Source: Chloroflexota bacterium (GTDB lineage: Bacteria > Chloroflexota > Dormibacteria > CF-121). Taken from it: DNA of 38,694 nucleotides. The translations under genes and the position numbers were made by a program. The notes under the pieces are model-generated. The model was given only the letters and a program-made list of their open reading frames with translations, did no database searches and was not told the DNA's origin. Shown one piece after another: positions 1 to 7,304 of this stretch. Position 1 is the first letter of the stretch. The number at the start of each line of letters is the position of its first letter. The DNA lies in assembly GCA_005882045.1 (NCBI GenBank), contig VBHO01000070.1, positions 1 to 38,694 of the forward strand, in the 5' to 3' direction.

Positions 1-2
1 TC

Positions 3-152
3 GTCTGCGCGTTTATCTGGAAGATGATCGCGATCGAGCCGCGCAGCGTGATGGAGGCCAAGCGCTGGATCGGCCGGATCGTCTTCGGCACCATCGGCGT
101 CGAGATGGCCGGTCTGCTCGTCCGCGTGCTGGTGGATTCGGTCAATCACTAG
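3..152 (+). CDS. C-terminal fragment of a small membrane protein, possibly TrbC/VirB2 pilin-like (5' truncated by window edge)
   Basis: Open frame from the window edge: VCAFIWKMIAIEPRSVMEAKRWIGRIVFGTIGVEMAGLLVRVLVDSVNH*; hydrophobic, directly upstream of a TrbL-like gene. Confidence 0.4.
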   Translation, partial: VCAFIWKMIAIEPRSVMEAKRWIGRIVFGTIGVEMAGLLVRVLVDSVNH

Positions 153-185
153 TCGGGTTGAAGGCTGCGGTTCTGATGGTGGTCG

Positions 186-1061
186 GTGTTAGAGATCTTT
201 TCCGGACTACTCACCGGTTTCTTCAACAACCTGATCAACGACCTTCGCGACTCGATCGCCGACGGGGTCGAGACCTATCTGCTCAGTACCCACGACCTTT
301 CGACGTTCACGCCGCGACCTCTGACCGAGGAACCGGCGCTGCAGGGGATGTTCCACCTGACGCTCGCCATGGCCGACCTCTTACTGCTGCTGATCTTCAC
401 CTGGGCCTTTCTGCGCAGCCAGTGGGAACGGAGTTTCCGCGCCCACTACACCCTCAAGGTGATCCTGCCGCGAGCGATGGCGGCGCTGGCGATGGGGCAC
501 TTCGCGCTCCTCTTCGGCCAGATGGCGATCGACCTCAACAACGCGATGGTCCACGCGGTCTGGACGCAGCCGCTCCCCGGAGGCGCCCCCCGGCTGCCCT
601 GGACGTTCGCCTTGAACAACGGCTTTGGGCTGCCGCTGTTCGAGATCGCGATCCGGCTGGCGATCGTTGTGATGCTGGTCATCGTCGCCTTCACTTACGT
701 GGTGCGCTTCGCCCTGCTGGCCGTACTGCTGGCGGTGGCGCCGCTGGCAGCCATCTGCATGATCCTGCCGGAGACCAAGCGTTACGCACAGTCGTGGCTG
801 CGCCTCTTCTTGCTCACGGTCTTCATGCAGTTTGGTCAGGTGCTGGTGTTGCGCTTCGCCAGCCTCTTCGCCGATCAAGTTGGTGTCCGTCCGCTTGAGG
901 CGCTCTATGGGGTCGCCGTGCTCTATCTCATGATCAAGGTCCCGGGGCTGATGAACGCCTCATCACACCTCGAGACGAAGGCGCAGCACCTGGCCGAGGG
1001 GCTGGCCAAGAAGGCTGTCAAAGGCGCGATGGGAGCCGCCACGCGGGCGTCCAGCGCATAG
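186..1061 (+). CDS. Polytopic membrane protein, TrbL/VirB6-like conjugal transfer family
   Basis: GTG start; multi-TM, with N-terminal helix and TM arrangement typical of TrbL/VirB6; context with M23 peptidase and SSB. Confidence 0.5.
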   Translation: MLEIFSGLLTGFFNNLINDLRDSIADGVETYLLSTHDLSTFTPRPLTEEPALQGMFHLTLAMADLLLLLIFTWAFLRSQWERSFRAHYTLKVILPRAMAALAMGHFALLFGQMAIDLNNAMVHAVWTQPLPGGAPRLPWTFALNNGFGLPLFEIAIRLAIVVMLVIVAFTYVVRFALLAVLLAVAPLAAICMILPETKRYAQSWLRLFLLTVFMQFGQVLVLRFASLFADQVGVRPLEALYGVAVLYLMIKVPGLMNASSHLETKAQHLAEGLAKKAVKGAMGAATRASSA

Positions 1062-1063
1062 CG

Positions 1064-1618
1064 GTGCTGACCACGACTCGCGTCGCCCTGTTCGCCTGGT
1101 CCTGGCGCCGGCCGCTACTCGTGATGACTGCCGCCCTCCTCGGCGTACCGCTCCTGATGGCCGGCATCGTGGTGCAGGCGCAGCAGGGGCACGTGGGCTC
1201 GCTGCACATGCCCGTGAACCACGCCACCCTGACCCAACCGTTCGGCTGTACGACCCTCGAGATCGAGCCCTGGTCAGCGGCATGCGCCGGCGGTCACTTC
1301 CACAGCGGCATCGACCTGGCGGCGCCGCTCGATACCCCGATCCATGCCGCGACCGGCGGGTTGGTGACGATGCACCGCGAGCGCGGCGGCTACGGCCTCT
1401 ACATCGTGGTGGTACGCGATCCACAGCTCAGCACGCTGTACGGGCATCTCGACTGGCCGCTCGTCCAACCGGGCGACGTGGTTGCCGCCGGGCAGCCGAT
1501 CGCGCTGATGGGATCGACCGGCAACAGCACCGGACCGCACCTTCATTTCGAGGTGCGCATTGCAGGCATTCCTGTCGATCCACTCCCATTACTCGAGTCA
1601 ACAGGAGGTGGTCGCTAG
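1064..1618 (+). CDS. M23 family (LytM-type) metallopeptidase with N-terminal TM
   Basis: HFHSGIDLAAPLDTPIHAATGG...YGHLDW...GSTGNSTGPHLHFEVR motifs. Confidence 0.87.
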   Translation: MLTTTRVALFAWSWRRPLLVMTAALLGVPLLMAGIVVQAQQGHVGSLHMPVNHATLTQPFGCTTLEIEPWSAACAGGHFHSGIDLAAPLDTPIHAATGGLVTMHRERGGYGLYIVVVRDPQLSTLYGHLDWPLVQPGDVVAAGQPIALMGSTGNSTGPHLHFEVRIAGIPVDPLPLLESTGGGR

Positions 1619-1666
1619 AGGTTGATTTCGGACTACTGCCCGCAATCGCTTGGAAGGGAGAACGAC

Positions 1667-2044
1667 ATGGTCAACAGAGTTATTTTGGTCGGTCGCCTCA
1701 CGCGTGATCCGGAGATCGTGACGAGTCCGAAAGGGCTGACGATCGCCAAGCTTCGGCTGGCGACCAACAGCTACTCGAAAGACGACGACGGCAATCGACA
1801 GGAGGACGTCCAGTATCACTCGCTCGTGGCGTTCGACCGGCTGGCATCTGTCTGCCAGGAATTCCTGACCCGCGGCAAGCTGATCTATGCCGAAGGCAGG
1901 CTGCGCAGTCACGAGTGGGATGGCAAGGACGGCTTGCGCCGCTACACCACCGAGGTGGTCATGGACCAGATGAAGATGCTCAGCCCGAAAACGGAGAGCC
2001 CCGTCGAGAACAGTCAGCCGCTGGCCGAACCGGTCGGCGCATAA
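1667..2044 (+). CDS. ssb: Single-stranded DNA-binding protein
   Basis: MVNRVILVGRLTRDPEIVTSPKGLTIAKLRLATNS... OB-fold SSB; ATG at 1667 preceded by GGAAGGGAG. Confidence 0.92.
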   Translation: MVNRVILVGRLTRDPEIVTSPKGLTIAKLRLATNSYSKDDDGNRQEDVQYHSLVAFDRLASVCQEFLTRGKLIYAEGRLRSHEWDGKDGLRRYTTEVVMDQMKMLSPKTESPVENSQPLAEPVGA

Positions 2045-2059
2045 GGAGTACGTCTTGCG

Positions 2060-2194
2060 ATGATTCCCGAACCGCACCCATATGACCCGGACGACCCAAC
2101 CTATGACGACGCCACGGATGAGCTCGCCTACCTCTTCCCGGACCGCTCGAATCCCTACGACCTCGTGAGCCTCGACGATCCATCCAACTACTGA
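2060..2194 (+). CDS. Small acidic 44-aa ORF of unknown function
   Basis: MIPEPHPYDPDDPTYDDATDELAYLFPDRSNPYDLVSLDDPSNY*; AAGGAG upstream; absent from the supplied ORF track. Confidence 0.35.
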   Translation: MIPEPHPYDPDDPTYDDATDELAYLFPDRSNPYDLVSLDDPSNY

Positions 2195-2230
2195 TCGCCG
2201 GCGTTCATCGCTCGCGACCCGATAGCATTT

Positions 2231-2257
2231 GCCCACACCGGACGCTCCGGCGTGGGC
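2231..2257. terminator. GC-rich stem-loop, possible terminator/attenuator between ssb and ychF
   Basis: GCCCACaCCGGA-CGC-TCCGGcGTGGGC inverted repeat; no T-tract on + side. Confidence 0.35.
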
Positions 2258-2284
2258 GTCTGCTCAAGTTTCAGGAGGTGGCTG

Positions 2285-3382
2285 ATTACCCTCGGCGTCG
2301 GCATCGTTGGCCTGCCCAACGTTGGCAAGACCACACTGTTCAACGCGCTCACCCGCGCTGGCGCCGGGGTTGCCTCCTACGCATTCAGCACGGTCGAACC
2401 GAATACCGCCATGGTCGAAGTGCCGGACAAGCGGCTCGACGTGCTGGCGCAGATGTACAAGCCGAAGAAGGTCACGCCGACCGTGATGAAGTTTGTCGAC
2501 GTCGCCGGCCTGGTGGCAGGAGCCAGCCGCGGCGAGGGAATGGGCAACCAATTTCTCTCGAATATCCGCGAGCTCGACGCGCTGGCGATGGTGGTCCGCT
2601 CCTTCCAGGATCCGAACGTTCAACACGTCGATAGCAAGCTCGACCCACGCCGTGATATGGGGATGGTTAACCTCGAGTTGGCGCTGGCCGACCTCGATGT
2701 GGTCAACAAACGGCGGGAGAGGATCGGCTCCGCCGCGCGACTCAAGCCCGGCGCCAAGGAGAAGGAGGAGCTCGAGCTCCTCGACCGGCTGGCGGCCCAC
2801 CTCGACGAGGGGAAACCGATTCGCACCCTGAGCTTCGAGCCAGAGCAGGCGAAACTTCTCAAAAGCTTTTCCTTCCTCACCGCTAAGCCGGTGCTCTACG
2901 TCGCCAACATCGGAGAAGACCAGATAGGCAAGGAGACCCCCGAGCTGCAGGCACTTCGGGCCGAGGCCATGGCGGAGCATGCCGACGTGATCGCCCTATC
3001 GGCGCGGCTGGAAGCCGAGATTCGTGAACTACCCGACGACGAGGCCGCCGTCTTCCTCGAAGACGCGGGTCTGAAGGAGGCGGCGCTCCCGACCTTCATC
3101 CACGCGGCTTACCGATTGTTGAACCTGGTCACTTTCCTCACGGCCGGCGATCCGGAGGTGCGAGCCTGGACGGTTCGTCAGGGGGCCAAGGCCCCCGAGG
3201 CCGCCGGTGTGATCCACAGCGACATCGAACGTGGCTTCATAAAGGCGGAGATCGTCGCCTACGACGACCTGGTGGCGGCCGGATCGTACGCGGCCGCCCG
3301 GGACCGAGGCAAGGTGCGGCTCGAAGGGCGCGACTATGTCATGAAGGACGGGGATGTCTCCCTCTTCCGCTTCAACGTCTGA
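2285..3382 (+). CDS. ychF: Redox-regulated ATPase/GTPase YchF (OLA1/EngD family)
   Basis: GVGIVGLPNVGKTTLFNALT, C-terminal TGS domain ending KDGDVSLFRFNV; best-placed start is ATT at 2285 (AGGAGG 6 nt upstream); the ORF track uses GTG at 2252. Confidence 0.9.
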   Translation: MTLGVGIVGLPNVGKTTLFNALTRAGAGVASYAFSTVEPNTAMVEVPDKRLDVLAQMYKPKKVTPTVMKFVDVAGLVAGASRGEGMGNQFLSNIRELDALAMVVRSFQDPNVQHVDSKLDPRRDMGMVNLELALADLDVVNKRRERIGSAARLKPGAKEKEELELLDRLAAHLDEGKPIRTLSFEPEQAKLLKSFSFLTAKPVLYVANIGEDQIGKETPELQALRAEAMAEHADVIALSARLEAEIRELPDDEAAVFLEDAGLKEAALPTFIHAAYRLLNLVTFLTAGDPEVRAWTVRQGAKAPEAAGVIHSDIERGFIKAEIVAYDDLVAAGSYAAARDRGKVRLEGRDYVMKDGDVSLFRFNV

Positions 3383-4211
3383 CGCCACCTGGCGTCTGCT
3401 GCTCGATCCACCGGCGACGGGCGCCTGGAATATGGCGGTCGACGAGGTCCTGCTCGATGGCGTGGCTGCGGGCGATACCCCGCCCACCCTTCGCTTTTAC
3501 GAATGGGCGCCGCCCTGCCTCTCGCTCGGCTACTTTCAAGCCTTCGAGGTGGTGGACGTCGCCGGATGCCGCAGCCTTGGCGTCGACGTGGTCCGCCGGC
3601 CGACTGGCGGCCGCGCCATCCTGCACGATCGCGAGCTGACTTATAGTGTGGCGCTGCCGCTGAGCCTGCTGGGCCTGGACGGCGGGGTCCTGCCGTCCTA
3701 CCACCGCCTGAGCCTGGCGTTGGAACGTGGACTCAAGCGGCTCGGGGCGCCGGTGGTGTTAGCCGCTGAGACCGCGGCGCCAGCGGCCCCGGATCATGGT
3801 CCGGCCTGCTTCGACCGGCCGTCCGCGCACGAGATCCTGCTCGACGGCCGCAAGCTGGTTGGCAGCGCCCAGGTGCGTCGGGCGACGGCCATCCTGCAGC
3901 ACGGCAGCATCTTGATCGAGCCCCGGACCGACCGGCTCCTGGCCTGTCTGCGGCTCCCCGACGGCCCGCCAGGCCGTCTCGAAGACGGCGTCGCCGGCCT
4001 GGGCGAGGTGGGCGACTTCGAGGCCGCGCAGATCGCCCATGCACTGGCGGACGCCTTCGCTGAGGAGTTCGGCGCCCGGCTGGTCCCCAGTCCCCTACGG
4101 TCGGCCGAGCGGCAGGCCGCCGAGGGCCTGGCGGCCTCGAAGTACCAGTCGGTCGCCTGGACCGAGCGGCCGGCCCCACTCCTGGCTAGAAATACAACAA
4201 GGACCAGATGA
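3354..4211 (+). CDS. lipM: Lipoate-protein ligase A family / octanoyltransferase LipM-like
   Basis: RRPTGGRAILHDRELTYS and ACFDRPSAHEILLDGRKLVGSAQVRR..LQHGSILI (LipM-type Cys motif). Confidence 0.82.
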   Translation: MSPSSASTSDATWRLLLDPPATGAWNMAVDEVLLDGVAAGDTPPTLRFYEWAPPCLSLGYFQAFEVVDVAGCRSLGVDVVRRPTGGRAILHDRELTYSVALPLSLLGLDGGVLPSYHRLSLALERGLKRLGAPVVLAAETAAPAAPDHGPACFDRPSAHEILLDGRKLVGSAQVRRATAILQHGSILIEPRTDRLLACLRLPDGPPGRLEDGVAGLGEVGDFEAAQIAHALADAFAEEFGARLVPSPLRSAERQAAEGLAASKYQSVAWTERPAPLLARNTTRTR

Positions 4212-4303
4212 GGAGGGGCATTGCAGCGGCGATGGCAGGACGGCTGCAGGGATCTGGCCCTTGTTGGCTCGCGGCTTCGGGTACACGCTATATGTAGTAC
4301 CCG
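4190..4303 (-). ncRNA. Candidate structured small RNA (minus strand), partly antisense to the 3' end of lipM
   Basis: 5' hairpin CGGGTAC/GTACCCG (4278-4303); 3' 15-bp stem 4195-4209/4252-4266 that is fully paired (one G-U) only in minus-strand RNA; inner stem TGCAGC/GCTGCA; followed by TATTTCT; promoter upstream. Confidence 0.4.
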
Positions 4304-4309
4304 GGTGAG

Positions 4310-4338
4310 TTTGTACCACAGCCCGTTGAACGTGTCAA
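4310..4338 (-). promoter_or_regulatory. Sigma70-like promoter firing leftward
   Basis: Minus strand TTGACA (4333-4338) - 17 nt - TACAAA (4310-4315). Confidence 0.5.
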
Positions 4339-4385
4339 GCGCTTTTCCACGTTCGCGGTAAACTCCACTCGGCTCAGGAATCCCG

Positions 4386-4745
4386 ATGGCGCGAAAGAAC
4401 AAACGTAACCAACTCAGGAAGCCCCAGCGCGGATCGTCCGGTGGTGGGCGAGCAGCCCGGCCTGCGGGCATCCCGCCAGCGTCGCCGGCGGCCTCGGCCG
4501 AGAGCAATCCTACCGCGCCTGCGGCCCAGCCGGCCAAATCTGGGACGCCCGCCGTTCGTCCCCTGCCGCGCGCGACACGGGGTCGTCAGATGGCCGGGCC
4601 GCTGCCCACACAGGACGCCGCGATCCCACTCGAGCGGGTGCCCTACTTCCGATCGGACCTGCGGCGGATCGCGATCACAGCCGGCCTGATGTTCGCCCTG
4701 CTGATCGTGGGGTCGATCGTGCTTCGCGGTTTGCTCCAAGCGTGA
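4386..4745 (+). CDS. Hypothetical single-pass membrane protein, basic/Pro-Ala-rich N-terminus
   Basis: MARKNKRNQLRKPQRGS... with C-terminal TM IAITAGLMFALLIVGSIVL. Confidence 0.6.
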   Translation: MARKNKRNQLRKPQRGSSGGGRAARPAGIPPASPAASAESNPTAPAAQPAKSGTPAVRPLPRATRGRQMAGPLPTQDAAIPLERVPYFRSDLRRIAITAGLMFALLIVGSIVLRGLLQA

Positions 4746-4823
4746 CCTTTTAACAGGCAAGCAAGAAAGCCGATCGTGTAACCGTTCTGGCACAAAGGTC
4801 CAACAACTTGCCAGGAGGTTTGC

Positions 4824-5234
4824 GTGTTCGATAAGAGATCCCCGCGAGAAGCTGCTCCGATCGTTGCCGAGACGGTGCTGAGCAACCAGATCAAGCTCGA
4901 AGGCCGGCTGCAGTCGACGTCCAACATCCGGTTCGATGGCGAAATGAACGGTGACCTGACCACGGAAGGCGACCTGTCGGTGGGCGAGGCCGGCCGCGTC
5001 AAAGGCAACGTCACTGGCCGCAACGTGGTCGTGGGTGGCAGCATCCAGGGCAACGTGAACACCACGGGCCGCCTCGAGATCCTGGCCACCGGTAAGGTCT
5101 TTGGCGACATCGTCGTCGGCTCGCTCATCATTGACGAGGGCGGCATCCTCCGCGGCAAGAGCGCGGTTCACTCGGAAGAGTCGGCCGCGTCCACCGTCTC
5201 GGTCGGTATGCGTCCCGAGCCCGCCGCCGCGTAG
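4824..5234 (+). CDS. Bactofilin family polymer-forming cytoskeletal protein
   Basis: IRFDGEMNGDLTTEGDLSVGEAGRVKGNVTGRNVVVGGSIQGNVNTTGRLEILATGKVFGDIVVGSLIIDEGGILRG; AGGAGG before GTG start. Confidence 0.88.
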   Translation: MFDKRSPREAAPIVAETVLSNQIKLEGRLQSTSNIRFDGEMNGDLTTEGDLSVGEAGRVKGNVTGRNVVVGGSIQGNVNTTGRLEILATGKVFGDIVVGSLIIDEGGILRGKSAVHSEESAASTVSVGMRPEPAAA

Positions 5235-5256
5235 CCGCCGGGTTTCATTCGTTCAA

Positions 5257-5288
5257 AGGCTCCGAGCGATCGGGGCCTTTTTCTTTTT
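5257..5288 (+). terminator. Rho-independent terminator after bactofilin gene
   Basis: AGGCTCCGA-GCGA-TCGGGGCCT stem followed by TTTTTCTTTTT. Confidence 0.85.
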
Positions 5289-5307
5289 GCCGATACTTAC
5301 TAACGTC

Positions 5308-5949
5308 ATGTTCAGCGATCCCGTCCAGTTCGTCATCAACGCGATCTATCTCGTGCCAGGCCTGCTCGTCGGGCTGATCGGACACGGGCTGGCGCAGGCA
5401 GCCTTCGCCGTCGCCCGCGGCGATCAGACGCCACGCGTCGACGGTCGGCTTTCGCTGGACCCGAGTCGCCATCTCGACCCGCTGGGCACGATTGCCGCGT
5501 TCTTCATCAACTTCGGTTGGGCCAAGGAGGTCCGGATCAACCCCTATCGCATGCGGAGCACGTTGGATCCTGCGCTCGTCGCGCTGGCCGGGCCGGTCGC
5601 CAACCTGCTGATCGCCATCGTGCTGTCGATCCCCATCAAGCTGGCGCTGGCGGCAGGCTCATTCGACCCCGCGGGGCCGCCCTGGCGCCTGCTGCTGGTG
5701 GCCTTCTATTTCAACGTCGCGCTCGGCGTCATCAGCCTGGTGCCGATCCCTCCGCTGGACGGCTACCTCTTCCTTGAGAGACTCTTCCGCCGGCGCTACG
5801 GCCGGCAGTTTGCCCGGATCGACGCCCAGCGGCAGCTCATCCAGCTGGTGTTCGTTCTCCTCGTGTTGCTGACCGGGATCCTGAGTTTTCTATACCTCCC
5901 GGTGGCACGACTCATCCTTCGTTTGCCGCCCTTCGCGGTAGGGTCCTGA
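5308..5949 (+). CDS. Site-2-protease (M50)-like membrane protein with degenerate HEXXH
   Basis: GHGLAQAAFAVARGDQTPRVDGRLSLDPSRHLDPLGT...LAGPVANLLIA...PIPPLDGYLFLERL; HEFAH-type motif replaced by HGLAQ. Confidence 0.75.
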   Translation: MFSDPVQFVINAIYLVPGLLVGLIGHGLAQAAFAVARGDQTPRVDGRLSLDPSRHLDPLGTIAAFFINFGWAKEVRINPYRMRSTLDPALVALAGPVANLLIAIVLSIPIKLALAAGSFDPAGPPWRLLLVAFYFNVALGVISLVPIPPLDGYLFLERLFRRRYGRQFARIDAQRQLIQLVFVLLVLLTGILSFLYLPVARLILRLPPFAVGS

Positions 5950-5951
5950 CG

Positions 5952-7304
5952 ATGGATGCGCTTCGCGCCCTGCCGAGTGTGCATCAGGTTCTCGAGCTCG
6001 CCGAGGCACAGGCCCTGGTTGCCGTCCACGGCCGGGCACTGGTTCTGTTCGCGGTGCAGCGGGCCCTCGATGAGGAGCGCACCACCGGCACGATCGCCGA
6101 CCCAGCCGCCCGTATGGCACGGATCGAGGCGCTGGCTGGCGAGTTGCGACGGCCGCGCCTGCGTCCCGTGATCAACGCGACGGGGGTTGTTCTTCATACC
6201 AACCTGGGCCGAGCCCCGATGGCCAGCGCGGCGGCGCAGGCCGCCGCGAATATCGCGGGTCGCTATTCCACGCTGGAGTTCGACCCCCGGACGGGGCGGC
6301 GGGGACGCCGTCACGACCTGGTGGCCGACCTCCTCCGCTACCTGACCGGCGCCGAAGCGGCGGCGGTTGTCAACAATTGCGCCGCGGCGGTGCTCTTGAT
6401 GTTGACGGCCCTCGCCAAGGGTAAGGAGGTCATCGTCGGGCGTGGAGAGCTGGTCGAGATCGGCGGTGGGTTCCGGATGCCCGACGTCATGCGCCTCTCG
6501 GGTGCTCGCCTGGTCGAGGTGGGCACCACCAATCGCACCCGAGCCGAGGATTACGCCGCCGTCATCACGCCGAAAACGGCCGCCATCTTGAAGGTGCATG
6601 CGAGCAACTTCCAGGTGGTCGGCTTTACGGAGAGCGTTGAGATCGAGGCGCTGGCTCGGGTGGCCCGCCATCAGGGTGTGCTACTGCTGCATGACCTGGG
6701 CAGCGGGTCGCTGCTCGACACCGCCGCCTATGGACTTGCGGTGGAGCCGCGGATCCAGGACAGCCTGCGAGCCGGAACCGACCTGCTTGCGTGCAGCGGC
6801 GACAAATTGCTGGGTGGGCCGCAAGCCGGGTTGCTACTCGGCCGCGCCGAGGTGGTCGATCGAGTGATGAAACATCCGCTCGCGCGCGCGGTGCGCATCG
6901 ACAAGCTCACGCTCGCGGCGCTGACGGCGACCCTGGACCTGTACCTGACCCAGTCGATGGCCGAGCTTCCGATCTGGAACATGCTCGGTACCTCCGCCGA
7001 TGCGATTGCCGCCCGCGCACAGAGCTGGCAACGCTCGCTCCTGCAGCGTGGCATCGCGGTGGAGGTCGTCCCGACGGAGTCGACAGTGGGCGGTGGTTCG
7101 CTGCCCGGTGAGCGGCTGCCCACGTCCGCGCTGGCCATCACGCCACGCCCCGGCCGCGCAGCAGATCTCCTCCGCCGCCTGCGCGAGCACGAGCCGCCCG
7201 TCATCGGCCGCATCGAGCAGGAGCGCGTGCTGCTCGACCCGCGAACCGTGCTGCCCGGCGAAGACGATGCCCTCATCGACGCGGTGGTTGCCGCGCTCGC
7301 ATGA
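5952..7304 (+). CDS. selA: L-seryl-tRNA(Sec) selenium transferase
   Basis: NATGVVLHTNLGRAP, NNCAAAVLLML, SGDKLLGGPQAG (PLP lysine). Confidence 0.95.
   Translation: MDALRALPSVHQVLELAEAQALVAVHGRALVLFAVQRALDEERTTGTIADPAARMARIEALAGELRRPRLRPVINATGVVLHTNLGRAPMASAAAQAAANIAGRYSTLEFDPRTGRRGRRHDLVADLLRYLTGAEAAAVVNNCAAAVLLMLTALAKGKEVIVGRGELVEIGGGFRMPDVMRLSGARLVEVGTTNRTRAEDYAAVITPKTAAILKVHASNFQVVGFTESVEIEALARVARHQGVLLLHDLGSGSLLDTAAYGLAVEPRIQDSLRAGTDLLACSGDKLLGGPQAGLLLGRAEVVDRVMKHPLARAVRIDKLTLAALTATLDLYLTQSMAELPIWNMLGTSADAIAARAQSWQRSLLQRGIAVEVVPTESTVGGGSLPGERLPTSALAITPRPGRAADLLRRLREHEPPVIGRIEQERVLLDPRTVLPGEDDALIDAVVAALA

Noticed and set aside
4190-4303. tRNA-Sec (selC), 4.5S RNA or 6S RNA as identity of the 4190-4303 structure
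   Set aside because: No acceptor/T-arm GTTCGAATC, no UCA anticodon arm, and no SRP GGAA-loop/AGCA signature seen; left as an unassigned candidate RNA
4220-4360. Short + strand ORF (TTG/ATG after GAGGAGGGG) as alternative explanation
   Set aside because: No recognisable protein, and the minus-strand promoter plus G-U-compatible stem fit an RNA better; not excluded
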